Shown here in pieces: positions 47,261 to 57,639 of a stretch of 64,000 nt of DNA. This DNA comes from Methylococcaceae bacterium (GTDB taxonomy: Bacteria > Pseudomonadota > Gammaproteobacteria > Methylococcales > Methylomonadaceae). Numbering within the stretch: the first letter of the stretch is position 1; each line of letters starts with the position of its first letter. The position numbers and the translations under genes are program-made. The stretch is from positions 744,001 to 808,000 of the forward strand of contig JADKAL010000014.1 in assembly GCA_016715325.1 (NCBI GenBank). The letters are read 5' to 3'. Below the pieces are notes generated by a model. It had not been told where the DNA came from. It saw only the letters and a list, made by a program, of their open reading frames with translations, and made no database searches.

Positions 47261-48971
47261 GCCCAGCCGTTACTTTTTCATCTTTGAATTGCCGTCCGGT
47301 AAATTTCAACCAATAGTCGTTTAAATAGCTAACCTTACCATTCGGATCAGATTCCCAAATCATGATCAAAGAATGATCGATCATCTCATAGAACCGTTGC
47401 TCAATTTCGCGCAACCTGATTTCGACTTCTTTGCGTTCCGATATATCTTCCTCAACCGCTATAAAATGGTGGATGACACCCACGTCGTTGACAATAGGCG
47501 TAATGGAAGAAAGTACCCAAAACTTTTCACCGGATTTTTTCTTATTACAAAGCTCCCCTTTCCAGGTTTTACCCGACATTAAGGTTTCCCACATGTGCCG
47601 GAAAACTGACTTGGGGATAATGCCTGAGCTCAAGAACCGAGGATTCTTGTCTTTAATCTCTTCCAGCTTATAACCGGTCACTATTTCAAAAGACTCATTA
47701 ACATATTTGATATCACCGTGTTGATCCGAAATGATCATCATGCCTGCAGTTTGCTGCATTGCGCTCGCCAGCAATTGCGTATAACCGTCATTTTCTGAAG
47801 CGACCTTATTGTGCTCTAAAATTTCCTCTATCAATTGGACATAGGAATGCTCTATATCAGCAAGGATATCTGACAGACTTAAAATCTTGGTGAAGTCCCC
47901 TTTATAATCCAGCACAGCAAGGTGTTTTATTTTCTTGATGTCCATAAGCTGCCTTGCCACTAATATCGAAGTATCTTCTTTAATCGTGACTAAAGGCGGG
48001 AAATCCAAATTGCCGATTAATACATTTAGGCATTTATTGGCTATCAGATCAATCAGGTCGCGTTCGGTAAAGGAAAACAGCGGACGATTAGCCAAATCGA
48101 TGATTAATATATCGGTATGTTGTTGACGCATTTGAAGCACAAGTTCGGCAACTGGTACATTTTTCCTAATTACGAATGGTCTACGAAATGCGATTGAGTT
48201 TACATCCTTTACGGTCATGAACGATTCAACACCATGCGTATAAATAATGTCACTCTGGCTTATTACACCGCGGGCTTTGCCTTCATTATCAACAACAACA
48301 AGATGTCGAATGCCTTTGCTACGCATAATCGCAACCGCATCTGTAATGGGTTTTTCTGCCTCCAATGAGACCACTGGAGTTTGCATAACTTCGGCCATGT
48401 TGATTTCCAAAACAGCTGGATGGTTTAAGTCGAGATTTAAAGCATCTGCTTCGGTCCAAATTCCAATTGGCTTTTGTTCTTGTAATATGAGAATTGCGCT
48501 TTTTTGACTACCGCTAAGTAGACTTGCTGCTTCAAACACCGTTGTTTCAGTGTTGCATGTCAAGATTTCTTCGGAAGCAATTTCACCCAGTGTAGTCGGA
48601 CTAATCGTGGTTCTACTCTTTTCATTAGTTGATTTTCTTTCCCGAGAAAATAAAACCTTACCTACAAAACGATAGCCACGGCCATATTCCGTTTTAATTA
48701 ATTGTTCGGAACCCGAGCTGGCTAAACGCATTCTTGCTTTAACCACGGAAATGCAACGGGCTATACTCTCATCAGAAGTAGAATATCCGTTCCAAACCGC
48801 TTTTATAATTTGTTCTTTAGAGACCAATTGGCCTGCTTGTTGAACTAGCAGCCATAGTACAGCTAACTCTTTGGGGCGTAATCTCAGTTGAGTGCCATTT
48901 TTATGAAAAACACCTTGGTCAATATCAATTTCAAAATCAGCAAATTTTGCTTGCGTTCTTTTTTGATCCAT
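47235..48971 (-). CDS. Winged helix-CBS(x4)-PAS regulator
   Basis: The annotated frame has 578 residues. Residues 8-105 form an OmpR/CadC-type winged helix (LRPKELAVLWLLVQQAGQLV, YGRGYRFVGKV) without a receiver. Four CBS motifs follow (about 126-180, 192-245, 255-310, 322-375), including SKGIRHLVVVDNEGKARGVI, so two Bateman modules are expected to bind adenine nucleotides. Residues 395-515 form a PAS-PAC domain (GDIKYVNESFEIVTGYKLEE), and 520 onward a second PAS cut by frameshifts (see 47027-47260). There is no kinase or cyclase output domain, so DNA binding by the N-terminus is the likely output. Targets are unknown; the BON lipoprotein gene lies upstream on the same strand. Confidence 0.8.
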   Translation of the reverse strand: MDQKRTQAKFADFEIDIDQGVFHKNGTQLRLRPKELAVLWLLVQQAGQLVSKEQIIKAVWNGYSTSDESIARCISVVKARMRLASSGSEQLIKTEYGRGYRFVGKVLFSRERKSTNEKSRTTISPTTLGEIASEEILTCNTETTVFEAASLLSGSQKSAILILQEQKPIGIWTEADALNLDLNHPAVLEINMAEVMQTPVVSLEAEKPITDAVAIMRSKGIRHLVVVDNEGKARGVISQSDIIYTHGVESFMTVKDVNSIAFRRPFVIRKNVPVAELVLQMRQQHTDILIIDLANRPLFSFTERDLIDLIANKCLNVLIGNLDFPPLVTIKEDTSILVARQLMDIKKIKHLAVLDYKGDFTKILSLSDILADIEHSYVQLIEEILEHNKVASENDGYTQLLASAMQQTAGMMIISDQHGDIKYVNESFEIVTGYKLEEIKDKNPRFLSSGIIPKSVFRHMWETLMSGKTWKGELCNKKKSGEKFWVLSSITPIVNDVGVIHHFIAVEEDISERKEVEIRLREIEQRFYEMIDHSLIMIWESDPNGKVSYLNDYWLKFTGRQFKDEKVTAGRSIFILMI

Positions 48972-49309
48972 ACTTTTTAAGTTAAATTTTCTATAACAGT
49001 GGTTAAGAATTGAATAAGAAAATTCAATTTTTGCGTTGAATTTTACATTTTAATGATGGTTACAGAAATCGAACAGACGGTATCTTTCACGTGCTAGCAA
49101 ATGAAGTCATGGGAATAATCAAAGTCATATTTATATTTTAATTTTATTCGATTCAATAGCTGACAAGGTATTTATCGAATCGCCAATAGTAACCCTGAAA
49201 TGGAGGTTATTAACTTAAGCAGAATTAAACCCCAGTCGTTAGAAAGAATGCTAAAACCAGCATAGCTTTCTAACGTTTCTATGATGAATAGGTTTAGCTC
49301 TCCCTGCGA
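48972..49309. other. Intergenic, no gene recognised
   Basis: AT-rich sequence upstream of the winged helix-CBS-PAS gene. TTGAATAAGAAAATTCAA gives a short dyad near 49010. A CTTTCTAACG-type repeat (GTTAGAAAG at 49238 and CTTTCTAAC at 49265) could form a terminator stem for the BON gene. Confidence 0.4.
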
Positions 49310-49633
49310 CTAATCCTTCAATAAAATATCGTTTCGGACGGTTTTCACGCCGTCTATCTCGCTGACTAGCCTTTCAGCTTGTTTAATTTCACTATTGGAT
49401 TTGGCGAATCCGCTTAATTGAACCATCCCTTTGTGTGTTTCCACGTTAATTGATAGTCCGCTAACTACAGGATCATTCAATAATTTTGCCTTTATCTTTG
49501 CAGAGATTGCCGAATCATCGATGTATTGGCCGGTACTTGCGTTAGTTCCATTAGTAGCACAACTTGTCAGGTTAACGGCTAAAGTTAAACCCAGTATGAT
49601 TTTACAAAGTAAGGATAAATAGTTTTTAGACAT
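49310..49633 (-). CDS. BON domain lipoprotein
   Basis: 107 residues with a signal sequence and lipobox (AVNLTSC). One BON domain follows (about 38-105): DDSAISAKIKAKLLNDPVVS, VQLSGFAKSNSEIKQAERLV and VKTVRNDILLK. BON lipoproteins of the OsmY/YraP class act at the envelope in osmotic stress. The next gene upstream is a small coiled-coil protein on the same strand. Confidence 0.85.
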   Translation of the reverse strand: MSKNYLSLLCKIILGLTLAVNLTSCATNGTNASTGQYIDDSAISAKIKAKLLNDPVVSGLSINVETHKGMVQLSGFAKSNSEIKQAERLVSEIDGVKTVRNDILLKD

Positions 49634-49681
49634 GGCAATAATCCTTTTATTGGATAGCTTTGCAGGGATCTTGAAAATATA

Positions 49682-50005
49682 TCAGCCATACTTTGAAAAC
49701 AATTTCTGAACTGAATCACTGATGGCTGACCATTTTTCTTCAGCTTCATCTTTGAAATCATCCCATTGATCTTCTGCGCGGTCTCCCAGCTCGGAAAGAT
49801 AAGCGCTGAAAGTATTTTTGTTTTCCTCAAGCTGCTCCAATACCGAATCTAATTCCGATTTGGCATCGCCGATCAGGTCTTTTCCGTTATCTTTTAAGGC
49901 ATCAATTTGATGTTGCCAATCTGAAATTTGAGTTTCAGCATAGCGCTGATATTCCTGTCTATTACCGTGACTTAATTTTGATGTTTCATTGTCTGAATTG
50001 TGCAT
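49682..50005 (-). CDS. Small coiled-coil protein
   Basis: About 107 residues, strongly helical and acidic, with heptads such as ISDWQHQIDALKDNGKDLIG and YLSELGDRAEDQWDDFKDEA. It is cytoplasmic, since no signal was seen. I start it at MHNSDNETS because GGAGA lies 7 nt before that ATG and would overlap the earlier ATGs. The family was not recognised; small stress-induced coiled-coil proteins often accompany BON proteins. Confidence 0.6.
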   Translation of the reverse strand: MHNSDNETSKLSHGNRQEYQRYAETQISDWQHQIDALKDNGKDLIGDAKSELDSVLEQLEENKNTFSAYLSELGDRAEDQWDDFKDEAEEKWSAISDSVQKLFSKYG

Positions 50006-50179
50006 GGTCATTCTCCAACATTTAATTTTATAGAACACTTAATATGCAGTTGCCTTAACTTGCTTGGCAGCTAATTGCCTTATTGCCCAATGCTTATGCT
50101 TTCGCCGACTCGGCCTCCCTTTCCCAAAACCTGAGTTTGTTTAGGCTTATCATAAAATCGGTCACAGTGTCTGCTGACG

Positions 50180-50653
50180 TTAGCAAAAACAGCCACCATC
50201 CATTTGAGATTCAAGATCGATCTTGTTTAAATAATCGAGCAAGGCGGGACTGTAGCCGATATATTTAAAATGATTGATTGCATCAGTAACAAAGTCGGCG
50301 ATTTTAGGTTTTAGGCTTAAATCGATGTCGGTATCGTTTGGGATTAACAAAACAACGGCATCAAACAAGACGGAAGGTGCAGCGCCAATAAAGTGATCAA
50401 CCTTAACTTTAGAATTATCGCTTAAAGAAATATTTCCTATTTGCGGCGCAATCACTTCAACAGTGGCTTTAAGCTTGTCGATCTCATAAATTACATAATT
50501 AAAAATATCGGCGCCGGCGCCGTTAGCCACTAAAAGCCCCAGCTTTCTTCCGGCAAACGTTGTCGGTTTAGCCATCAGGCTTAATGAGGATGCCTTAGGT
50601 AAATCCAATATGGGTGACTTTGCCGGTTTGATGGCTTCAGGTAATTTCATCCC
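50180..50653 (-). pseudogene. katE: C-terminal domain of large-subunit catalase, cut off by an IS
   Basis: About 157 codons with AGRKLGLLVANGAGADIFNY, KATVEVIAPQIGNISLSDNS and LFDAVVLLIPND. This is the DJ-1/flavodoxin-like C-terminal domain of HPII-type catalases. Removing the element at 50656-51749 and one TA joins SNKL to GMKLPEAIKPAK in frame with the catalase core. A short ORF with its own ATG remains (50650), so this domain might still be made separately if transcribed. Confidence 0.85.
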
Positions 50654-50655
50654 TA

Positions 50656-51749
50656 GTGTAACGTCCTCAACATATCTTTAGCTTTGTCTACTTTAGCCAA
50701 GATCGTCTCTGGTTTGGCTGTCCAATGGTAAGGTTTTGGGTTGCTATTGCGGTGGTCGAGATACTCCTGTATCGCTGTTTTGGGTCGTCAACACTGTGGA
50801 AAACACCACGCCGGATACTTCCTCGGTAATGTCGGAAGAAACGCTCACTAAGTTGAGCCATGGGGCCGAGTTGGCGTGAAGGTAAGTGGAACCGGGGATG
50901 CTGGGCCAGCCAGTCCTTTACTTCGGCATGTTTGTGCGTCGCATAGTTGTCGACGATCAAATGCAATGCCAAGGTTTTGTCGGTTCGCCGGTCAATTGTC
51001 TTCAGGAACTTGAGGAACTCGTCGTGGCGGTGCCTGGGCTGGCATTGCCCAATCACCGTTCGGTCTGGTCGAGTGCCGCAAACAAAGTTGTGGTGCCATG
51101 TCGCTTATAATCGTGCGTCATCGTCCCGCTTTTCCCGGCTTCATCGGCAGGCCGGGTTGGCTACGATCTAGCGCCTGGATTTGGCTTTTCTCGTCGACGG
51201 AAAACACGATGGCCTTCTCCGGTGGGTCCAGGTAAGGCCCACGACATCGCGCACTTTTCGGCGAACAGCGGGTCGTTCGAAACCTTAAAGCCCTTCATTG
51301 ATGGGGCTTCGGTTTGGCTCCGCCAGATGCCTGCACCGCCATCCGGGAAATGCCGACCTGCTCCGCCATCGTCCGGCAACTCCACTGCGTCGCGGCAGCC
51401 GGTTTACCGGTCAATGTCAAGGCCAGGACTTCTTGGACTTTGTCAGTCGGCAGCGGCGGTATCCGCGACGGGCGGGTCTTGCCTTTCTTGAGCCCTTCAA
51501 CACCACTTTCGAGATAGCGATTCCCACTTGTTCAAGGTCGGGTTGCGACCCCAACGTTGCCATAATGACCGTTGTTGACAAGCCCTCGGCGGTCATCAGT
51601 ACCATTCTAGCCCGTAGTCTTTGTTTAGCCCCAACAGACCGGCCTTCAACGTTCCAGTTGTTCGATCCTCTTCAATCAGTGTAATTTTCATTGGCGTTCT
51701 CATGGACACCAATTGTATCATATCTTAATGTTTGTTGAGGACGTTACAC
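50656..51749. mobile_element. IS630-type insertion sequence (degenerate)
   Basis: 1094 bp with perfect 17-bp terminal inverted repeats GTGTAACGTCCTCAACA, flanked by TA on both sides (50654-50655 and 51750-51751), the IS630/mariner target duplication. It is inserted in katE. Confidence 0.9.
50688..51702 (-). pseudogene. IS630 family transposase, multiple frameshifts
   Basis: The minus strand holds the transposase in pieces: an N-terminal HTH region (GIAISKVVLKG..., TGKPAAATQWS, MAEQVGISRMAV), [20 protein letters not shown] (first catalytic Asp) and the DDE core (HLIVDNYATHKHAEVKDWLA, then a disrupted ERFFR segment). At least three frame changes separate them, so the element is probably not autonomous. 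Confidence 0.85.
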
Positions 51750-53264
51750 TAGCTTGTTGCTTACAGTAAGCGCGAAGTCATTATCGATATTACGCAAATG
51801 ACCAACCGTACGCTCTCGAATCATCGGGGTTTCAACTTTGCTGAGTTCAAATATCAAGGCATCGGCAATATGTTTTTTTTCCAACGCTGATTGGCTTAGA
51901 TAAAACTGTCTTGCCTGACTGTAATGGTCGGCAAAGGCTTCAGGTCTTATCCGCAGCTTTTCACCGCTAATTACTTCAGGAAAGCTGATAAATCCTTGTT
52001 CACGACTTTCTCTAGGTCCGCCTATCGCTTTACCCCAACTGTTCGGTTCATAATTCACCCGGCCTTCACGGTTGTTGGTCGTCATATGCCCGTCTTGATG
52101 AAAAGCATGCATCGGGCATTTCGGGGCATTAATCGGTAGATGTGCGAAATTCGGACTACCCAATCGTTTGAGTTGGGTGTCAAGGTAAGAAAAGTTTCTG
52201 CCTTGCAGTAACGGATCATCGGTAAAATCGATACCGGGAACGATATTATGGGTCAGGAACGCAACCTGTTCAGTCTCGGCAAAAAAATTATCGACGACAC
52301 GATCCAATACCAAACGACCGACAATTTTTAACGGAATAATTTCTTCCGGAATCAGTTTTGTCGGATCAAGTATGCTGAAATCATAACTTTCCGCGAACTT
52401 TTCATCGAAGGTTTGAATGCCTAACTCCCATTCCGGAAAGTCACCCTTGGAAATGGCATCCCATAAATCCCTGCGATGGAAATCAGGGTCGGCACCGTTA
52501 ATTTTGACGGCTTCATCCCAGACAACCGATTGCACACCCAGTTTCGGTTTCCAATGAAATTTAACAAAAGTGGATTTACCTTTTTTGTTAACAAAACGGA
52601 AGGTATGCACGCCAAACCCCTCCATGAACCGCAAGGACCTTGGGATTGTCCGGTCAGACATGACCCACATCACCATGTGCATGCTTTCTGGCGATAGGGA
52701 GATGAAATCCCAAAAGTTATCATGTGCCGATTGCGCTTGTGGAAACCCCCTATCCGGTTCTTCTTTGACGGAATGAACCAAATCGGGAAACTTGATAGGG
52801 TCTTGAATAAAAAAGACCGGGATGTTGTTACCGACTAAATCCCAATTGCCTTCCTTGGTATAGAACTTAACGGCAAACCCACGAACATCCCGAGCCAAAT
52901 CGGCTGAGCCTTTACTCCCGACGACCGTTGAAAATCGAACGAAGACCGGTGTTTTTTCGTTTTTACGCTGGAATATATCGGCTGAAGTAATCTCTGATAA
53001 TTCGGTGGTTGTTTCGAAAAAACCATGTGCACCGTAACCCCTGGCATGCACCACGCGTTCAGGGATACGTTCGTGATCGAAATGGAAAATCTTCTCCCGA
53101 AAATGGAAATCTTCCATAAGTAAAGGCCCGACTTCACCAACCCGTAGATGAGATTGGTTGTTGCCGATGGGTACGCCGTGACTAGTGGTTAAAACCTCAT
53201 AGCCATTGCTCGCATCCTGATGCGGCGCACCGTTTTTGTCTAACGGTAGTTTTTGTTCAGACAT
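51744..53264 (-). CDS. katE: Large-subunit catalase core (katE, interrupted)
   Basis: 506 residues covering the catalase core. H73 in [13 protein letters not shown]147 in [13 protein letters not shown] and the proximal heme Tyr in [16 protein letters not shown] are intact. The reading frame ends at SNKLV, where the last codons come from the IS630 terminal repeat. The normal C-terminal domain lies beyond the element (50180-50653). The heme core is complete, but clade II catalases normally need the C-terminal domain for stability, so activity is uncertain. The gene follows the hemerythrin gene by about 30 nt and is probably co-transcribed. Confidence 0.9.
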   Translation of the reverse strand: MSEQKLPLDKNGAPHQDASNGYEVLTTSHGVPIGNNQSHLRVGEVGPLLMEDFHFREKIFHFDHERIPERVVHARGYGAHGFFETTTELSEITSADIFQRKNEKTPVFVRFSTVVGSKGSADLARDVRGFAVKFYTKEGNWDLVGNNIPVFFIQDPIKFPDLVHSVKEEPDRGFPQAQSAHDNFWDFISLSPESMHMVMWVMSDRTIPRSLRFMEGFGVHTFRFVNKKGKSTFVKFHWKPKLGVQSVVWDEAVKINGADPDFHRRDLWDAISKGDFPEWELGIQTFDEKFAESYDFSILDPTKLIPEEIIPLKIVGRLVLDRVVDNFFAETEQVAFLTHNIVPGIDFTDDPLLQGRNFSYLDTQLKRLGSPNFAHLPINAPKCPMHAFHQDGHMTTNNREGRVNYEPNSWGKAIGGPRESREQGFISFPEVISGEKLRIRPEAFADHYSQARQFYLSQSALEKKHIADALIFELSKVETPMIRERTVGHLRNIDNDFALTVSNKLV

Positions 53265-53296
53265 TGCTACGACTCCTATAACTTCATCAGATTGAC

Positions 53297-53980
53297 CTAG
53301 GGAGATGTACTTTTCTTGTTCGTACTCTCATCCTTGCTCGCCGCTACGGTCGTTTCCTCTTTTTTAGCTGACGATTTCGGGGATTTACTTTGTTCCGTTA
53401 ACCCTGCTGCTGATTTGTCTTTGTTCTCTATTATGTCTGCAGGTTCGTCCATTAACTCCGCTTTACGGATGGCGATGGCTTTTCCTAAAGCATGTAAATC
53501 CAGTTTTAGCTTTTTCGCTTTCGGAAAAATTTCGCCTTCTTCCTCTTTAACATGGTGGTCGATATATTCGCCGAGTACTTTAACCTTGGCGTCATATAAC
53601 GAATCCCTTCGGTTGCCGGAGGTGATTTGCTCAATCAAGGCTTTAACGGTGGCATGCTCAACAGCGGCCTCATCGATAAGCTCTTGCGTGTCAAAGCTTT
53701 TACGCATAGCGGGGTATAGCAATTCTTCCTCCACTTGGGCGTGGACAGTTAACGCCACACAGATCTGATTAGCCAAGGCACTCAGCTCTTTGCTCTCCGA
53801 CGCTTTGTTCAACAATTTTTGATAGGTTTCGAAAAGATTTTTTACCGCTTTATGATCGGTCGTTAACAGTTCAACGGCATCAGGATAACTCTCGGGCGAT
53901 TTTTTGCTTTCTGGTGTTTTAGCAGGTGTATCTTTCGAATTATCACTCTTTGCAGTAGTTGCAACTTTGCTGTTCGACAT
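53297..53980 (-). CDS. Hemerythrin HHE domain protein
   Basis: 227 residues. The HHE domain (about 30-175) carries [44 protein letters not shown] and [17 protein letters not shown], with the His/Glu ligands of a di-iron site. The N- and C-terminal tails are Lys/Ser/Thr-rich and disordered ([12 protein letters not shown]). It may bind O2, NO or iron. It lies upstream of katE in a stress-related run. Confidence 0.88.
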   Translation of the reverse strand: MSNSKVATTAKSDNSKDTPAKTPESKKSPESYPDAVELLTTDHKAVKNLFETYQKLLNKASESKELSALANQICVALTVHAQVEEELLYPAMRKSFDTQELIDEAAVEHATVKALIEQITSGNRRDSLYDAKVKVLGEYIDHHVKEEEGEIFPKAKKLKLDLHALGKAIAIRKAELMDEPADIIENKDKSAAGLTEQSKSPKSSAKKEETTVAASKDESTNKKSTSP

Positions 53981-54591
53981 AGCGTTTCTCCGATGAAATT
54001 TAAAAATCCCTAGCTTTATGCTCCCAATTAATCAGACTAATAAACAACTGACTCAAAATATGATTTGAAATCACGTTTATTTAAGCTGTCCGAAATTCTT
54101 TATGAAATGTGTTCTTGATTTTGGATCCAATTCAACAAAGCTTCTTATTTTTCCACTTTGATTGTTTCCCTATGTTTAAAAGTTATATTCAAATATTTGT
54201 CAGTCAGTGAGGTTTTTAACTTGGCTTTAATAATATAATTTTCAACAGGGGTAAATCCTGATACGAAGTAGATAAATCTTGATTTAAAGTGGATATATTA
54301 AGCTTGTAATCGAAGTGTTTATGGGAGAGCTTTAAATGGATTTCTAGATTCTTAAAGGTATCAAAATGAGTTGACTGATAAGACAGCACAAGATTTAACC
54401 TGCAGATTATCGGTATCTGTCTTAACGACAATATTCCAATAAAGGATATTAACAATTTGAAAGTCTTCTTACCTACTTGTGCCTTATTTTATGTCGCATT
54501 ATGGTGCTTTATCGGTGCTAGACATCCCAAATATTAACCATCAAAACTCAACGCGATAGACAATTTCTAATAATTAAAACAGGACAGAGAC
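53981..54591. other. Intergenic, no gene recognised
   Basis: About 600 bp of AT-rich sequence between divergent hemerythrin and MetE-like genes. Only short frames without family signals were seen. Promoters for both genes should be here; none could be assigned with confidence. Confidence 0.4.
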
Positions 54592-55656
54592 ATGACATTA
54601 CCGACCGAATCCATTGGCAGTATTCCACGTCCGCCAGCGCTTCTTGAGGGAATCGAGCAATTTAGACTAGGAAAGCTTTCTCAAGCAAAGTTAGATGCTT
54701 TGTATGAGGATGCGCTCAAAGATACCATTGCCCGTTTGGAGGCGACCGGATCACCCGTAATTTCCGACGGCGAACAAACCAAATCGAGTTTCGCCACTTA
54801 CCCTTTGCTCAATCTCACTAATATCGCTGCTGACGGGGTCACAATACCCTTTGAAGACGGTCACACCAGGCAGTTACCAAAGCTAACGGCTGGGCCGTTT
54901 AAGTACGGCATCCATGCGGGCGCTTATGTTAAAGCCGCCAAACGCTATGCCCATAAACCTATCAAAGAAGCGGTAATCTCGGCATCTGCTTTAAGCTTGC
55001 TCTATCCGGCAGAAGGTGTCCCCGGTTATTCCCGGGAGGCCTTCATAACCGATTTAATCCAGGAGACGGTAGCGGATATTCGCGGCTGTTTTGAGGCTGG
55101 GGCTTATCATGTCCAGATCGATTTCACCGAAGGCCGTTTATCGGTCAAACTCGATCCCAGCAAAAAACTGCTGCAAGATTTCATTGATCTTAATAATCGG
55201 GTGTTAAGTCACTTTACAATCGAGGAACGCAAGCGAATTGGTGTGCATACGTGTCCTGGCGGCGACCATGATTCTACCCATAGCGCCGATGTGGATTATG
55301 CTGACTTGATCCCCGATTTATTTAAACTGGATGCGACCAATTTTTATATGCAATTGGCCAGCGAGAAAAACCCCGAGCAAGTGTTGGGCATCATCAAAAA
55401 TCACCTCAAGCCGGGGCAACGCATTTATGTCGGCGTAATCGACGTGATTAACCCCGATGTGGAAGAACCGGAACAAGTGCGCGACCGCATCTTGCAGGCT
55501 GCAGACTATATTCCTGTCGCGCAACTGGGGACGACTGACGATTGCGGATTTTCGCCTTTTGAAGACGACACATCGACAGGCAGGGACACCGCTTTTGCCA
55601 AAATCAAGTCCAGGATAATCGGAACCGAACTCGCTTCGAAAATTTTGAATTGCTAG
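54592..55656 (+). CDS. MetE-like methyltransferase (cobalamin-independent type)
   Basis: 354 residues with the UROD/MetE-like barrel. TESIGSIPRP at the N-terminus, GVPGYSREAFITDLIQETVA, HVQIDFTEGRLSVKLDP, GVHTCPGGDHD (His and Cys of the zinc site) and LGTTDDCGFSPFEDD (third Cys) match the C-terminal catalytic half of methionine synthase MetE. The length fits stand-alone archaeal/bacterial MetE-like proteins without the N-terminal half. The methyl donor and acceptor are not known. Confidence 0.85.
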   Translation: MTLPTESIGSIPRPPALLEGIEQFRLGKLSQAKLDALYEDALKDTIARLEATGSPVISDGEQTKSSFATYPLLNLTNIAADGVTIPFEDGHTRQLPKLTAGPFKYGIHAGAYVKAAKRYAHKPIKEAVISASALSLLYPAEGVPGYSREAFITDLIQETVADIRGCFEAGAYHVQIDFTEGRLSVKLDPSKKLLQDFIDLNNRVLSHFTIEERKRIGVHTCPGGDHDSTHSADVDYADLIPDLFKLDATNFYMQLASEKNPEQVLGIIKNHLKPGQRIYVGVIDVINPDVEEPEQVRDRILQAADYIPVAQLGTTDDCGFSPFEDDTSTGRDTAFAKIKSRIIGTELASKILNC

Positions 55657-55983
55657 TTAACTAATTAAGCGATAAGACGAATTACATAGTTTGTATCTTG
55701 TACTTGATACGGTGCGCTCAATGATCGATATTCCCTATAATTAATGTGTGGCGATTTACTACAAATGCAATTCTTGATCTTATAGATGATGAAATTGATT
55801 CAATAGATGGAGATATAAATTCTGGGCTTGAGCCTGAAAATTAATTTATTCACCAATATCTACATATAACTCATTGATTCCATTTATTGTGCGACTGCTA
55901 CGTGATAGCAGAAATAAAGTTAATGTTAAAGATACTAAATATTTTTGATTTATTCATGGCTATTAATCAACCACCCATGTTAC
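55657..55983. other. Intergenic, only a doubtful short frame
   Basis: A 32-codon GTG frame at 55746-55844 ends DEIDSIDGDINSGLEPEN. It is acidic and could be an antitoxin-like remnant but has no partner. Nothing else was recognised between the converging MetE-like and cysK genes. Confidence 0.3.
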
Positions 55984-56970
55984 TTAGCATGGATCAATCG
56001 GTAGTCCTTTTTCATCAAAAAGCCCTTCAAATAAGATTGAACTTAAATAGCGTTCACCGGAATCAGGCAACACTACCACGATTGTTTTGCCTGTATTTTC
56101 GGGAAGTTTGGCATAACGTACGGCAACGGCTACAGCAGCTCCGCATGAGATTCCCGATAGAATGCCTTCTTCCAACGCCAGTCGTCTTGCGTATTCAATC
56201 GCTTCTTCATTAGTGACTTGTTCGATTTTGTCGACTAAAGATAAATCCAGAATATCGGGAACAAATCCGGCGCCGATGCCTTGTATTTTGTGTGGGGCAG
56301 GCTTTAATTCTTCACCGGCAAGTTTTTGCGTCAGTATCGGGCTTGCGGTGGGTTCGACGGCGACCGAAATAATCGGCTTGCCTTTGGTCTTTTTAAGGTA
56401 GCGAGTAACGCCAGTAATCGTGCCGCCTGTGCCCACGCCGGAAACAAAAATATCAACGTTACCATCAGTGTCATCCCAAATTTCAGGGCCTGTAGTTTGT
56501 TCATGAATGGCGGGGTTGGCCGGGTTTTTAAATTGTTGGAGCAAGACATAACGATTGGGGTCGGAAGCGGCAATTTCTTCCGCTTTGTTGACGGCGCCGG
56601 TCATGCCGCGGGCTGCTTCGGTGAGTACCAAATTAGCGCCGTAGGCGACTAATAATTTTCGACGCTCCAAACTCATACTTTCCGGCATGGTTAAGGTAAG
56701 CGGGATTCCCTTGGCGGCAGCTACAAATGCCAGGGCAATGCCGGTGTTGCCGCTGGTAGGTTCAACCAATTCTTTACCGGGACCCAATAGCCCGCGCTGT
56801 TCAGCATCCCAAACCATTGCCGCACCGATCCGGCATTTGACTGAATAGGCGGGGTTGCGGCCTTCAATTTTTGACAAGACGGTGGCTTGCGCGCCGTCAG
56901 TGATCCTGTTCAACTTTACAAGCGGCGTGCGACCGATGGACTGTGCGTTATCTTCAAACCATTGCGGCAT
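55984..56970 (-). CDS. cysK: Cysteine synthase A
   Basis: A 328-residue PLP enzyme. The PLP lysine is K45 in [30 protein letters not shown] and [18 protein letters not shown] are the substrate and phosphate loops, and [14 protein letters not shown] is near the C-terminus. It makes cysteine from O-acetylserine and sulfide, downstream in metabolism of the CysI-type reductase at 29-31 kb. It is monocistronic here. Confidence 0.96.
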   Translation of the reverse strand: MPQWFEDNAQSIGRTPLVKLNRITDGAQATVLSKIEGRNPAYSVKCRIGAAMVWDAEQRGLLGPGKELVEPTSGNTGIALAFVAAAKGIPLTLTMPESMSLERRKLLVAYGANLVLTEAARGMTGAVNKAEEIAASDPNRYVLLQQFKNPANPAIHEQTTGPEIWDDTDGNVDIFVSGVGTGGTITGVTRYLKKTKGKPIISVAVEPTASPILTQKLAGEELKPAPHKIQGIGAGFVPDILDLSLVDKIEQVTNEEAIEYARRLALEEGILSGISCGAAVAVAVRYAKLPENTGKTIVVVLPDSGERYLSSILFEGLFDEKGLPIDPC

Positions 56971-57078
56971 TTGCGTCTCCTAAAATTTAGTTGTCGTGAG
57001 TGAAGCTTTGCATTTAAAACATTTGTGCATTTGTATCCTGTTTAATACGGTTGCCGTACTGTGCTTGGTTAAACTATA

Positions 57079-57634
57079 TAGTCGCCTCTGAAAATCATAC
57101 AACCAATAGATAATAAGTTAAAAAGAAGCCATTTGGCTGGGCAATAACTGCAAGGAATTGATAAAATACGGTTTAATTTCTTGCAATTATTGCCCGCCAT
57201 GTTGCCCAAACGCCAAGAAACCGTCATTCAAAACGACCTGTTCAAAATAGCCCTTGCCGATTTGCTGAATCCTCGCCACGAGCTTGTCCTTCTCGCCGGG
57301 AAGATTGACTGGCAGGCGTTGGATAAGGCCTTCGGCGATTATCTCACCGACGGCAAAGGGCACCTGCGCTGCCGACCCGGTCATTAGGCACCTGAAAACG
57401 ACAGCCTGCTCCGGCGCAACTATCTCAAAGGCGCGTTGGGCGATGCCATGCATGCCATCCTGTGCGGCGCAGGTCACAACATCCGCGTGATCCTCCGGCA
57501 ACACCGGATTTTTTGGCCTTGGTTTTGCCGGTCTTTGTCAGAGTGGTTGCCTAGGGAAATCAACACCTTCGTGACAATGGTAACCTGACAGGATTTCGTT
57601 TTTTAAAATCGCGCTTTTTCAGGGGCGACTAGTT
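57079..57634. mobile_element. Internally deleted IS5-like remnant
   Basis: Ends GTCGCCTCTGAAAA (57081) and, inverted, TTTTCAGGGGCGAC (57616) are terminal repeats with one mismatch. Inside, an N-terminal transposase piece (MLPKRQETVIQNDLFKIALA, LLNPRHELVLLAGKIDWQAL) is joined to a C-terminal piece (NYLKGALGDAMHAILCGAGH). The central DDE region is missing. Confidence 0.75.
57198..57560 (+). pseudogene. IS5 family transposase fragment
   Basis: About 62 N-terminal codons end at a TAG in ...CRPGH; the following bases encode APENDSLLRRNYLKGALGDA and the terminal helix RVILRQHRIFW. Both ends are typical of IS5-group transposases, but the catalytic centre has been lost by internal deletion. It is not active. 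Confidence 0.75.
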
Positions 57635-57639
57635 ATATT

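Noticed and set aside
54216..54455. 79-codon minus-strand frame between hemerythrin and MetE-like genes
   Set aside because: Low-complexity AT-rich composition, no ribosome site and no recognised motif.
55746..55844. 32-codon antitoxin-like frame
   Set aside because: GTG start, no partner toxin and no clear ribosome site; too short to support.
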